Positions 45,793-55,547 of a stretch of DNA of 64,000 nucleotides are shown in pieces (position 1 is the first letter of the stretch; every line of letters begins with the position of its first letter). The DNA comes from Pseudoalteromonas rubra. GTDB taxonomy: Bacteria; Pseudomonadota; Gammaproteobacteria; Enterobacterales; Alteromonadaceae. The DNA lies in the NCBI RefSeq assembly GCF_000238295.3, contig NZ_AHCD03000035.1, forward strand, positions 1,116,001-1,180,000, given 5' to 3'. The notes below the pieces were generated by a model that was not told the DNA's origin, made no database searches, and worked only from the letters and a program-made list of their open reading frames with translations. The position numbers and the translations under genes are program-made.

Positions 45793-48615
45793 TTAGAAAG
45801 AGTAGTCTACGCTGATGTAATAAGTGCGTAGGAACTGATCATAGTAACGACCTTCGTAACCAACCAGGTGACCTTCAGGATCCGCCAGTGACATAGGTGG
45901 CTCTTTGTCCATCAGGTTATTGATACCAAACGTGATAGTTGTATCTTCAAAGCCACGATAATCTAGCTTATAGTCCGTCTTAACATAAGATGGAATGTGA
46001 AGTTGAACTCGCTCAGTAGTTGGGTTGCCTTCGCTGTCAAGTACAGGCTCATCAATAGTACCAACACTTACAGTCGTTGGCATATCTTCCCAGCCAGACT
46101 TATAGCTGAAGCGTAAAGTATGCGCGAAGTCACCGTGAGACAATGTATTCTGAACATTGATAACGTTGCGGAATACAACATCCTGATCTTCACCATAGCG
46201 GCCTAAGCTGCTTGTCCACTCGAAAGGAACAACACCTGGACGTGTGTACTCAGATTCAGTGATATAAGTACCCTGAACGACTGTTTTCAGTTCACCGAAA
46301 GACAACTCGTTTGTTAACATTACCTGCCAGTCAACACCAGCTGTAACACTTTCACCGATGTTAATTGGTGAGTTTCTCAGAGCAACTTCCTGAATACTTG
46401 GGTCAGAGCGGTTAGCTTCCAGGAAGAAGTAAGTTGGGAACTGGCTCGCGTTTGCGAACAAGTATGACTGATCTGGGTACTGAACCTGGTCTTCAATCTC
46501 TACTTTCCAGTAGTCCATTTGGAAAGTGAAATCTGTAGACGGCGAGTAAACGAAACCAAATGTGCTTTGCGTAGACTGCTCAGGTACTAGTGCTGCATTA
46601 CCTTCGATGCTGTACTGGTACTGAGTGTTACCCGCTGGACAGAAGATCGCTTTTGGATCATTTGCCGCTAGTGGACAAGTGTAAGGTGAAGTTGTCACAC
46701 CCCACGCTGACAATGGGCGAGCGATATCAGTTAGTGATGCCACTTTAAAGCCTGTACCGATTGAACCACGAAGTACTAGGTCATCAGTTGCATTGTAGCG
46801 GAAGCTGACTTTGTACGTGGTATCGTTTTCATCTTCACCAAGCGTCGTGCCATTCAGCGTATCGTCTACCGCACCAACGTTATCATAACGTAGCGCAACA
46901 TTGAAGTTCAGGCTCTCAAGAACAGGGATCTGGAACTCTGTGAATAGGCCCCAAGATTGACGCTCTAGCTTATAGTCAAAGTCGCCACCGTTGTCACCAA
47001 AACGCTTATCAGAGATGTTTTCTGGAGAACGCGTATTTTCGTAGCTATTTTCACGGATATCCGCACCGTAACCTACATAAACTTCACCAGCAGGCAGTTC
47101 AAACAGAGGCTGAGACGCACGGAAGTCTAACGACACCAACTCGGTATTAGTCGTTGCTTCAGGTGCACGCCACTTAGTGCTTTCAAGTGCACTCATTGCG
47201 CCTTCATTAGCGATGAAATCTTCGTAAGTTGTGAAGATATCGATTTCGCCGGCAACGATTGCAGGTGCGAAAGTATCACCGTTGTAGTAACCATCCAGAA
47301 TCGTTTCGTCACGTTCTGAAGTCGAGTAGACAAACGCCGTGTTGAAATCGATAGTGTCTAATAGAGTACCTTCAATACCACCCATGATGTTAAGCGCTTG
47401 AGCAGACCATTCGGTTGTACGGTTACCACCAGGCAAACCACGCCAAGTACCGCGGAACTCAGTAACCTTGCCTTTCTCATCTTCAGTCAAGTGTGGCTCA
47501 GCATACTTTGCAAACAATGGGCTATTAATACCAATGTTGATGAATCCTGTCGGCTCTGGAGCAATACGTGGAATCTGACTAAAGTCTGTGTAAGTTACTG
47601 TTGCAAAACCAGTTAGGTTATCTGAAATTGCAAGATCACCCTGCAACACTAGCGAGGTACGCTCTGTTTCCGGGTAAATTTCTAATGTGCTGGTGTAATC
47701 AAATACACAACGTGGATCACCAATAGGTTGCGCAGTATCAGGAGCACATGAACCACCTTCCTCTAGGTGCGGCGTAAACCATCTGAAGTATGAACCTTCA
47801 GTGATTGCACCCGTTTCAGGGTCACGACCACCAACTAGAATCTGGGCATTACCAGGGATAGAGTTCGCTGAACCATTGATATCGTAATATTGATTTTGAT
47901 TGTGTTCGAACTCCAAGAAACCAGTCTTAGAAAACTCACGATCTTTTGAACGCATAGGGTCGGTAGAGTCATGAGTCACAGACGCTACGATGCTGAAACC
48001 ATCTTGCTCAAAGTTACCGAAACCAGTCGTGAAGCTCAGGCTCATAGCTTCACCACCCTCTTCTTGAGGACGATCATAACGAACAGAAACTGTAGACTTA
48101 TCTACTTCATCTTTAAGGATAAAGTTGATAACACCAGCGATTGCGTCAGAACCATATAGTGCAGAAGCACCGTCTGATAAAACCTCAACACGCTCAATAG
48201 CAGCCAGCGGAATAGTGTTCAAGTCAACAGTGTTAGATGAACCAAATGGTGCAATGCGTCGGCCATTTAGAAGCACCAAGGTGTAGTCATCATCCAGACC
48301 ACGTAGTGCAGCTGTAGCTGTACCGGCACCGCCGCCACCTACAGAAGAAACAGGTGTTGTAAAGCCCTGCATTGATGGGATTTGAGCAACCAAATCAGGT
48401 ACAGATGTTACACCAGTATTTTTGATGTCTTCTGCACTAAGAATGTTTACAGGCAGTGCACCAGCAAGGTCTGTACCCTTGATGCTTGAACCTGTTACTT
48501 CGATTTTCTCAATTTTCTCTTCTGACTCTTCTGCATTTACTGCAAAAGCTGTAGCAGATACTGCACCGTATACCAGTGCTAAGCGGACCGCTTTCGAGAT
48601 CTTGCTATTTAACAT
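45793..48615 (-). CDS. TonB-dependent receptor 1 of the tandem array
   Basis: 940 residues. Signal peptide cut at VNA/EE, then a TonB box-like EKIEVTGS, a plug (~55-175, ILSAEDIKNTGVTSVPDL), and a barrel ending in SVDYSF. It is closely related along its length to receptor 2 (shared FDYTSTLEI, KEPP, and paired cysteines). It belongs to the large class of Alteromonadales receptors for peptides, glycans or iron complexes; ligand unknown. Preceded by CCAGGGAGA at 48622-48630. Confidence 0.9.
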   Translation of the reverse strand: MLNSKISKAVRLALVYGAVSATAFAVNAEESEEKIEKIEVTGSSIKGTDLAGALPVNILSAEDIKNTGVTSVPDLVAQIPSMQGFTTPVSSVGGGGAGTATAALRGLDDDYTLVLLNGRRIAPFGSSNTVDLNTIPLAAIERVEVLSDGASALYGSDAIAGVINFILKDEVDKSTVSVRYDRPQEEGGEAMSLSFTTGFGNFEQDGFSIVASVTHDSTDPMRSKDREFSKTGFLEFEHNQNQYYDINGSANSIPGNAQILVGGRDPETGAITEGSYFRWFTPHLEEGGSCAPDTAQPIGDPRCVFDYTSTLEIYPETERTSLVLQGDLAISDNLTGFATVTYTDFSQIPRIAPEPTGFINIGINSPLFAKYAEPHLTEDEKGKVTEFRGTWRGLPGGNRTTEWSAQALNIMGGIEGTLLDTIDFNTAFVYSTSERDETILDGYYNGDTFAPAIVAGEIDIFTTYEDFIANEGAMSALESTKWRAPEATTNTELVSLDFRASQPLFELPAGEVYVGYGADIRENSYENTRSPENISDKRFGDNGGDFDYKLERQSWGLFTEFQIPVLESLNFNVALRYDNVGAVDDTLNGTTLGEDENDTTYKVSFRYNATDDLVLRGSIGTGFKVASLTDIARPLSAWGVTTSPYTCPLAANDPKAIFCPAGNTQYQYSIEGNAALVPEQSTQSTFGFVYSPSTDFTFQMDYWKVEIEDQVQYPDQSYLFANASQFPTYFFLEANRSDPSIQEVALRNSPINIGESVTAGVDWQVMLTNELSFGELKTVVQGTYITESEYTRPGVVPFEWTSSLGRYGEDQDVVFRNVINVQNTLSHGDFAHTLRFSYKSGWEDMPTTVSVGTIDEPVLDSEGNPTTERVQLHIPSYVKTDYKLDYRGFEDTTITFGINNLMDKEPPMSLADPEGHLVGYEGRYYDQFLRTYYISVDYSF

Positions 48616-49040
48616 TTGTTTTCTCCCTGGCTTTAAATAAGTCTTTTAAAGCATTGTTTTTATGTATTTTCTTGATTTTATATGGGTAACAAGTGCGTGC
48701 ACTTTTAGCCATATTGGTGAAACATACTAATCGCATGAAAAACAAAAGGTCAACAACCTTTTTTAAAACGGAAACAAAAAACCCAAAAAAGAAACAAGAA
48801 AACACTATAAAAACAATGGGTTACAAGAATGAAATTATCTGACTCATATGTGTAGGGATTTCAGGGCCTTTATTCACGATAATTTGACGACTTTTTAATC
48901 ACCTTGATGGGTTTTAGGCGGTCTATTCTGAGAATGAATAACAAAATTTGAACGGGGTTGGATCTAGACGAATGTGAGCATTTTATAAAAACCAATTGAT
49001 GCATAAATTACAACAATAAAGGTTGCGAATATTTGCAACA
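48616..49040. other. Leader and promoter region of receptor 1
   Basis: This 425-bp gap holds the receptor 1 ribosome-binding site, its promoter (48724-48753) and the terminator of receptor 2 at its right end. I see no gene in it. Confidence 0.6.
48724..48753 (-). promoter_or_regulatory. Promoter of receptor 1
   Basis: On the minus strand TTGACC (48753-48748), 18 bases ending GCGAT, TAGTAT (48729-48724), followed by GTTTCACCAA. It shares its spacing and the GCGATTAGTAT stretch with the receptor 3 promoter and the downstream TCAC with receptor 2. The leader is ~100 bases. Confidence 0.65.
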
Positions 49041-49066
49041 AAAAAGCCCCTGCTCAGTGCAGGGGC
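49041..49066 (-). terminator. Terminator of TonB receptor 2
   Basis: Perfect 9-bp stem AGCCCCTGC/GCAGGGGCT with TCAGT loop, T-run TTTTTT on the minus strand. Confidence 0.9.
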
Positions 49067-49097
49067 TCATTAGTAGATTCTACTTAGTCAGGCAGAA

Positions 49098-51911
49098 TTA
49101 GAATGTGTAATCTGCTTGTAGGTAGAAAGTACGACCATACGGGTCAGCATAACGCGGGTCGTAACCAACCTGGTGACCAGCTGCTGCGTTAAGAGTGAAC
49201 GGAGGCTCTTTGTCGAACAGGTTCTTAATACCGAACGCGATGTTTGCATTGTCGCCCCAAGCGTAAGCAAGACGATAATCGAATGTCATGTAAACAGGAA
49301 CGTGTTTCTGGATAACACTACCGTCTACTGCTGAATCCCAATCGTCAGCCTGAGCAACATAGAAGCTCACGTCTGCACTTGCATCAGTGTAACCGCTGCG
49401 CGCCTTAAGGTTCAGGCTGTGCGTGAAGTCGCCATGCGTTAATGTGTTGTTGAAGTTGATGATGTTACGGAAAGCAACTTCTTCATCTGTACCTACTTTA
49501 CCAAGGCTAGTATCCCAAGTATCTGTAGTACCAACACGCAGGCTTTCGTCTTCGATTAAGTATGTACCCATCAGGCTAGACTTCAACTCACCAAATGAGA
49601 AGTTAGTTGTGAAATCAACGTGCCAGTCGATACCTGAAGTGCGAGATTCACCAACGTTACGCGCAGGCTGGATGATAGCTAGAACTGTATCACCTGTACC
49701 TCTGTCAACTTTAGTTGTGAACAACTCGTCGTAAGTTACCGGGTCGCCGAAGATTTGGTTCTGAGTCAGACGGCGAACTTCGTTCTCCATCTTGATGTTC
49801 CAGTAGTCGATACCAAAGCTTGTACCAGTGTCACCAGCCCACACGAAACCAAATGTGTACTGCTTAGATGTTTCAGGCTGAAGATCTTTTTCACCTTCAC
49901 GGTATACGTCATATTGCAGTTTATCCTGGTGACAGTACTGCGCCTTTTCAGGAGCTAAGCCAGCCGGACAATCATATGGAGATGACGTTACACCGAACTC
50001 TAGACGTGGTGCAGCAATCTGACGCATGGTCGCAGCCTTGAAGCCAGTACCGTAGCTTGCACGTAGTAGCAATTCGTCAGTAGGACGGTAAGAAAGGCTG
50101 ATCTTGTAAGTTGTGTCGTCAGCACTCTCGTTAACAGTCTGGTTACCAGTGCGTTTTGAATCAGTGATTTCACCGATTTCATCGTAACGTAGTGAACCAG
50201 TTACTTCTAAGTTCTCCAATACCGGCACGATTACCTCAGCAAATGCACCGTAGCTGTCACGCTCTAGGTCGAACTCAGTACCCGCAGATTCAAACAGAAC
50301 AATCTCTGCATTTTGACCCGCACCATTGGTCAGTGAGTAGCTTGACTGGCGATAGTCGAAACCAACACCTAGGTATACAGTACCTGCATCCAGTTCTGCG
50401 ATTGCGCCTGAAGTCTTACCTTCAATAGCAAGCAAATCAGTGTCTGTGGTATCCCAAAGGCCGTTAAACATAGTGTTTGCAACCATTTGGTTTTGCTCGT
50501 CAGACAGGTTTTCTGGTGCGTCAAAGATGTTAATCTGACCAGAAGTAACCAGTTCCATGAACTCTTTCTCTAGCGGGTAACCAGTAAGGCGAACTTGTTC
50601 GCGCTCTGCACCTGAGCTAGTGATAGCGAAATCATAAGACCACTCGTTGAATTCACCACGCAGACCAGCAACGATGTGAGACGTAGTTGCAGTCCACTCA
50701 TCAGTACGGTTACCACCTGGAAGTACACGCCAGCGTGCTGACACACCACCTTCAACCATATCGGCTTTAACTGCATCAGGTAGGTGCGTAATGACGTTGT
50801 CTTGTACAAACTGGCTGTTTTCATCAAGAGAGAAACCACCAGTTGGGTATGGAGCGATACGCGTAATCATTTCAAACTTAGACGCAGACGCAGTTACATA
50901 TGCTTCCATGTCGTCGTTAATTGCTGCAATCGCTTGTAGGAACAAGTTGTCACGCGTACTTTCTGGTTGAATTTCTAGCGTGCTGGTGTAGTCAAATTGA
51001 CACGCGTTACCAGAAGGTGCACTTGTTGTGTGACATGAACCGTTTACTTCTTTGTACGGGTTCAGAGAGTAAGTTGTTGTTTTACGGTTGCCGTTGTCAT
51101 CCAGTACAAACTCACCAGCATCATCACGCTGGTAGTACTTAACGTAAGCGTTACCTGGGATCGCGTTTGAAGAACCCGCGATTGCAACTAGGTTTTGACC
51201 TGCGTGCTCAAACTCAACGAAACCTGTTTTTGCGAAATCGCGGTCAACTGAGCGTAGGTTATCCTGCTCATCACGGCTATAGCTCACCATAACATTGAAG
51301 CCATCACTGTCCAGATCACCGAAACCTGTTGTGATAGAGAAGTTTGAGCTAGACGTGTCTGAAGGCTGGTCGTAACGCGCACTTACAGTAGTAGCTTGAA
51401 CGTCATCTTTCAGAATGAAGTTAACAACACCCGCGATAGCGTCTGAACCGTATAGTGCAGAAGCACCATCTTTCAGAATTTCTACGCGCTTAATCGCAGA
51501 TAGAGGAATTGAGTTGATGTCGATGCTCGAACCTGAATCCGAAGAAGCCATACGACGACCGTTAACCAGAACCAGCGTATATTCAGCACCAAGGTTACGA
51601 AGTGACGCAGTTTGAATACCACCACCGCCACCACCTACTGACTCACCAGCAGCTGTGAAACCCTGCATCGCAGGTAGGTTAGCAATAAGGTCTGGTACGC
51701 TAGTTACACCAGATTTTGCGATATCAGAAGCGTCGATTACATCGATAGGTAAAGCACCTTCTAGGTCTGTACGCTTGATAGCAGAACCGGTTACTTCAAT
51801 CTTCTCGATTTTATCTTCGCCTTGTTCAGCATTGGCTGCGAACGCAGTTGCTGACACAGCACCAAACGCGATCGCTAAGCGAACCGCTTTTGTTACTTTG
51901 TTATTTAACAT
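49098..51911 (-). CDS. TonB-dependent receptor 2 of the tandem array
   Basis: 937 residues: signal peptide cut near ANA/EQ, EKIEVTGSAIKRTDLEG, a plug domain, and a barrel ending in LQADYTF. Sister to receptor 1 by overall similarity, equal length and shared disulfide loops (SPYDCPAG...C). Probably the same class of substrate but not the same ligand, as the surface loops differ. It has its own promoter and terminator. CCAGGGAGA at 51917-51925 lies before the ATG. Confidence 0.9.
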   Translation of the reverse strand: MLNNKVTKAVRLAIAFGAVSATAFAANAEQGEDKIEKIEVTGSAIKRTDLEGALPIDVIDASDIAKSGVTSVPDLIANLPAMQGFTAAGESVGGGGGGIQTASLRNLGAEYTLVLVNGRRMASSDSGSSIDINSIPLSAIKRVEILKDGASALYGSDAIAGVVNFILKDDVQATTVSARYDQPSDTSSSNFSITTGFGDLDSDGFNVMVSYSRDEQDNLRSVDRDFAKTGFVEFEHAGQNLVAIAGSSNAIPGNAYVKYYQRDDAGEFVLDDNGNRKTTTYSLNPYKEVNGSCHTTSAPSGNACQFDYTSTLEIQPESTRDNLFLQAIAAINDDMEAYVTASASKFEMITRIAPYPTGGFSLDENSQFVQDNVITHLPDAVKADMVEGGVSARWRVLPGGNRTDEWTATTSHIVAGLRGEFNEWSYDFAITSSGAEREQVRLTGYPLEKEFMELVTSGQINIFDAPENLSDEQNQMVANTMFNGLWDTTDTDLLAIEGKTSGAIAELDAGTVYLGVGFDYRQSSYSLTNGAGQNAEIVLFESAGTEFDLERDSYGAFAEVIVPVLENLEVTGSLRYDEIGEITDSKRTGNQTVNESADDTTYKISLSYRPTDELLLRASYGTGFKAATMRQIAAPRLEFGVTSSPYDCPAGLAPEKAQYCHQDKLQYDVYREGEKDLQPETSKQYTFGFVWAGDTGTSFGIDYWNIKMENEVRRLTQNQIFGDPVTYDELFTTKVDRGTGDTVLAIIQPARNVGESRTSGIDWHVDFTTNFSFGELKSSLMGTYLIEDESLRVGTTDTWDTSLGKVGTDEEVAFRNIINFNNTLTHGDFTHSLNLKARSGYTDASADVSFYVAQADDWDSAVDGSVIQKHVPVYMTFDYRLAYAWGDNANIAFGIKNLFDKEPPFTLNAAAGHQVGYDPRYADPYGRTFYLQADYTF

Positions 51912-52342
51912 TGGATTCTCCCTGGACCATACAAGATGGTTATATTTATTTTTTGCGTTAACAAACGCTTTGTATTTTTACCAAAACGGTAACTTAGTGA
52001 TGCATCTTAAACAACAACTAGACACTAGGTCAACACAGTCTGATGTGTTTTTTGCAATTACCTGTATAGGGAACGCTCGATATTAACAGTTTCTATATCA
52101 TTTTATGATCTTTAATACATAGACAACCACATATTAAACATGAGGTTGTGAACAAAATGTTTGAAATGGGTACAATTTTTCCAACCCATCACATTGCGCT
52201 TGAAAACAACAGATTTTAGGGGAACAAGGGGAACTTACCGACTAGAAAGAGGTCGTTTTGTAATCAGAAAAGAGGCGGGCGAGACATGTTTAAAGCAGGT
52301 AAGGCTAGAATATCAGACCCGCAATAGGCTTAGGAATGAGGC
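51912..52342. other. Leader and promoter region of receptor 2
   Basis: About 430 bp with the receptor 2 ribosome-binding site, promoter (52004-52033) and AT-rich filler. A 65-residue frame at 52161-52358 runs into the receptor 3 terminator and looks spurious. Confidence 0.55.
52004..52033 (-). promoter_or_regulatory. Promoter of receptor 2
   Basis: On the minus strand TTGACC (52033-52028), 18 bases, TAAGAT (52009-52004), followed by GCATCACTAA. Same spacing as the promoters of receptors 1 and 3. The leader is ~86 bases. Confidence 0.55.
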
Positions 52343-52369
52343 AAAAAAAAGCCCCTGACGGGGCTTTTT
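52343..52369 (-). terminator. Terminator of TonB receptor 3
   Basis: Stem AAAAGCCCC/GGGGCTTTT with loop TGAC, T-run of eight on the minus strand and five on the plus strand. Confidence 0.9.
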
Positions 52370-52391
52370 ACTGAATTAGTTCATCTGCAAA

Positions 52392-55031
52392 TTAGAAGCT
52401 GATGTTATAACCCGCAAAGATTTCACGACCAATGTGGCCAGCGTTGTAAATTGCATAGTCTTCATAGAAACCTTGGCTATCGTAAACCACACCTTTGTCA
52501 AACAGGTTACGTGCACCCAGCGTGAACGTACCATAGCCATCGCTGTAGTACTTCATGTTTAGGTTGTGGGTTACATAGGTCGGAAGCGAACCATCATATA
52601 CGTTGAACGGTTCTTGACCATCTACTTTAACAACAGACTGCGTCTCGTAAGTATCTGCAATGATGTCTGTCGTCCAGTTCACTGTGTAGTTATCAACTGC
52701 GTAGTTGATAGTAAACTGAGAACGCCACTCCGGTGTTTCCGGCGCGCCCTTCTCATCTTCACGAGGACCAGTAAAGTAGACATCTTCACCCACTTCTGTC
52801 AGCAATGTAGTTACATTTCTGAACTTAAAGTCACCAAACGAAGTTTCTAACTTGTAAGACAGGTCAATATCAAACCCTTTACGAGACATGGAAGCGCCGT
52901 TTGCATACTGAGTATATGCCTTTGAGATAACCCCATCAGCGTCGCGCTCGATGCCAACATATGAGTATCTTGCCTGAACTTCGTCAAGCTTACCGGCGTT
53001 TTCAATGTGAACCAGATCCTGAGCAGTAATGATTGAGATGACATTGTCGATTTCAAGCTCAAAGTAATCAACTTTGATTGAGACATCTTCAAAGCCAGAG
53101 TAAACCACACCCAGGTTCATATAGGTTGATTCTTCCGGACCAAGCTGGTCATTACCCTTGCGCATCTCACTGACTGCAACCGTGCTACATTTGATAGCAG
53201 GCGTACCTTGAGCTGCACAGCTTACGTAGTCAGTCACGCGCGGACTGCCTTTAGAATCTTTTGCATTCAGCTCTTTCAAAGATGGCGCACGGAAGCCTTC
53301 TGAGTATGATGCACGAAGTAAAAGATCATCCATAGGACGATAGTCCAGTTTCACACTTGGGTTACCTTCACCACCAAAGTCACTGTAATCGTCGTAACGA
53401 TATGCAGCGCTTAGTGTCAGGTTATCAAGTAGTGGGAAAGCCACCTCGTAGAATACCGCCGTGACATCACGCTCACCGGCACCTGAGCCGCCAGCGTCAC
53501 CGCCTATCAGGCCAGCTTCGTTTTGCGCATCGTAACGCTGATCCAAAGTCATATCGAAGTATTCTGCGCCCACATAATGTGAAATCGCACCGGCTTCTAG
53601 TTCACCCAGCTCAAAGCCAAGACCTGCAAATAGGTGATCCAGTTCACTCTGGCTTTCAGTGTAGGTGGTGGCACGCATATTCGCTTTACCCTCTTCAGAG
53701 TCAAGTGAAATGTCGTTCAGAATATTGTGCGACAAACCAGCTACACTCAGGTAGTAACGACCAGCTGTACGGTAGTCTAGCTTAGCTTTATGGTAAGACA
53801 CTTCCCACTCAGCAGTATCGCCAAACATGCCTTTCAGGCCAAGGGTATAATCCTGCTGATAGTCCGTCACTTCACCATCGCGATTACCGGTCTGATACCA
53901 GCGGAAAAATCCGTTTGCTTCTTCACCTGTTGGGTTAAGCGGGTAGTCTGCCGCCATCTTGTCCAAATAATCCGCAGGTGGCGCATAACGGCCAAACGAA
54001 TCATTACGGCTGAACATAGCGCGTGCATATAGCTCTAATTCATCGGTCAGCTCATAGTTAACGCTGGCCATCGCTGAATCGCGCTTGGTCGATGCCATGT
54101 TGGCTGAAACATCGGCATGAGCATAAGCACAAACTTCACCACCACCAACACCACCTAGGTTGCTACCTTGGTCAAGCACACCGACAAAACCAGGTACCGT
54201 TTTCGTTAGTTCATCACATTTAGGCGAGGCGATGTAACCTCCACCAGAAGTCTTTTTGAATGTTTCACCATAGTAGCTGATACCTACTGTCTCGTCGTAA
54301 ATAGAGATTAGGCCATCACCATTTTTATCTTCCATAGACGCTGCTGTATAGCTACGGTCACGAGAGAAGATTGGGTTACGCTGCTGGTGGTCGTAAACAA
54401 AGGTAATGTTGCCTTTGTCAGAGCTTACACCAAATGCCATCGACATTTGCTTGGTGTCAGCACCTTCTGCTTCAGGGCGGCCAACCTGAATATCGAAAGA
54501 CACACCTTCGAAGTCTTTTTTCAGGATAACGTTGATAACACCGGCAATGGCGTCAGAACCATAGATAGCTGAAGCGCCGTCTTTCAGAATTTCAATGCGC
54601 TCTACCGCCGCCATCGGGATTGAGCTCAGGTTAGCACCGCCACCATTCAGTGAAGGAGAGCTACCCATACGCTTGCCGTCGATCAGTACCAGAGTACGAC
54701 CAGCACCAGCGCCCAGCAAGCTCACTGTCGATTGAGACTGACCGCTGTTACCTGAGCTTGGGATAACAGAACCAAAGCTGTTAGAAGTCACACTTTGTAG
54801 TGCTTCGGCCACAGAGACACGGCCCTGACCTTCGAATTCAGCGGTTGAGATTACTTCAACCGGGCTTGCACCTTCCATGTCGACACGCTTGATACGCGAG
54901 CCTGTGATTTCAATGCGTTCTACTTTTTCAGCACCTTCCTGAGCAGTTGCAGACTGTGCGATCACAGCCGTAGACGCAGCACCAAATGCCAGTGCTAAAC
55001 GCACGGCCTTAGTTACTTTAGTGTTCAACAT
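52392..55031 (-). CDS. TonB-dependent receptor 3 of the tandem array
   Basis: 879 residues. Signal peptide with TAQ/EG at the cut, VERIEITGSRIKRVDMEGASPVEV, a plug (~50-170), and a barrel ending in FAGYNISF. It is the most diverged of the three, but has the same N-terminal layout, the same CCAGGGAGA context (55038-55046) and the same promoter type. It belongs to the large Alteromonadales class; ligand unknown. Confidence 0.9.
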   Translation of the reverse strand: MLNTKVTKAVRLALAFGAASTAVIAQSATAQEGAEKVERIEITGSRIKRVDMEGASPVEVISTAEFEGQGRVSVAEALQSVTSNSFGSVIPSSGNSGQSQSTVSLLGAGAGRTLVLIDGKRMGSSPSLNGGGANLSSIPMAAVERIEILKDGASAIYGSDAIAGVINVILKKDFEGVSFDIQVGRPEAEGADTKQMSMAFGVSSDKGNITFVYDHQQRNPIFSRDRSYTAASMEDKNGDGLISIYDETVGISYYGETFKKTSGGGYIASPKCDELTKTVPGFVGVLDQGSNLGGVGGGEVCAYAHADVSANMASTKRDSAMASVNYELTDELELYARAMFSRNDSFGRYAPPADYLDKMAADYPLNPTGEEANGFFRWYQTGNRDGEVTDYQQDYTLGLKGMFGDTAEWEVSYHKAKLDYRTAGRYYLSVAGLSHNILNDISLDSEEGKANMRATTYTESQSELDHLFAGLGFELGELEAGAISHYVGAEYFDMTLDQRYDAQNEAGLIGGDAGGSGAGERDVTAVFYEVAFPLLDNLTLSAAYRYDDYSDFGGEGNPSVKLDYRPMDDLLLRASYSEGFRAPSLKELNAKDSKGSPRVTDYVSCAAQGTPAIKCSTVAVSEMRKGNDQLGPEESTYMNLGVVYSGFEDVSIKVDYFELEIDNVISIITAQDLVHIENAGKLDEVQARYSYVGIERDADGVISKAYTQYANGASMSRKGFDIDLSYKLETSFGDFKFRNVTTLLTEVGEDVYFTGPREDEKGAPETPEWRSQFTINYAVDNYTVNWTTDIIADTYETQSVVKVDGQEPFNVYDGSLPTYVTHNLNMKYYSDGYGTFTLGARNLFDKGVVYDSQGFYEDYAIYNAGHIGREIFAGYNISF

Positions 55032-55501
55032 GTGTTTTCTCCCTGGGCTTACACGTGGCGGTAAGCATGAGTATTGTTGGTATTTATAACGAGCTTGCCG
55101 AGTAGATTTCAGCAGTCTCTGAATTTTCGCGACGGATACTAATCGCGACCTGTGTTAAGCGTCAAACCACCCAGACTTAACAGACAAGAACACCAAAAAA
55201 ACAATAGAAACCCACGCTTTTAACAGGGTTTTAAAGTTAATTACCACTCACTTCAAAATAAATGTGTTTTTTAATTGAATTCACATGAGAGCTGTACACA
55301 AAGAACACAAGGACCAATATCAGGAAAGAAATGCAAGTCGCATTTTAGTTAAAAAAAATATTTTTAAATTTGGTTTGTTTGCTGTTTTTTTATGCGAAAA
55401 ATAGTACCCAAACAAACCATTACCAATTTCGTTAGTATGTATTTACATTCAAATAAAGCTTTGTTTCACTTGCTTTTCTGTGATGAGCGTCAAATAAACG
55501 G
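55032..55501. other. Leader and promoter region of receptor 3
   Basis: About 470 bp between polB and receptor 3. It holds the ribosome-binding site and the promoter (55136-55165); the rest is AT-rich and I see no gene. Confidence 0.55.
55136..55165 (-). promoter_or_regulatory. Promoter of receptor 3
   Basis: On the minus strand TTGACG (55165-55160), 18 bases ending GCGAT, TAGTAT (55141-55136). The -10 with its preceding GCGAT is identical to that of receptor 1. Confidence 0.65.
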
Positions 55502-55540
55502 AAAAAAAAATTTGCTTACAAGCAGCTAAAAAACCGCTTG
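55502..55540 (-). terminator. Candidate terminator of polB
   Basis: On the minus strand CAAGCGG and CTGCTTG pair over seven bases (one G-U) around TTTTTTAG, followed after eight bases by nine T. It lies directly after the polB stop. Confidence 0.45.
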
Positions 55541-55547
55541 CACGCTA

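Noticed and set aside
52161..52358. 65-residue frame before receptor 3 terminator
   Set aside because: It ends inside the terminator hairpin, is basic and low in complexity, and has no ribosome-binding site that I can support.
52566..54572. Plus-strand frames across receptor 3
   Set aside because: They are shadows of the receptor gene on the other strand, without ribosome-binding sites or recognisable domains.
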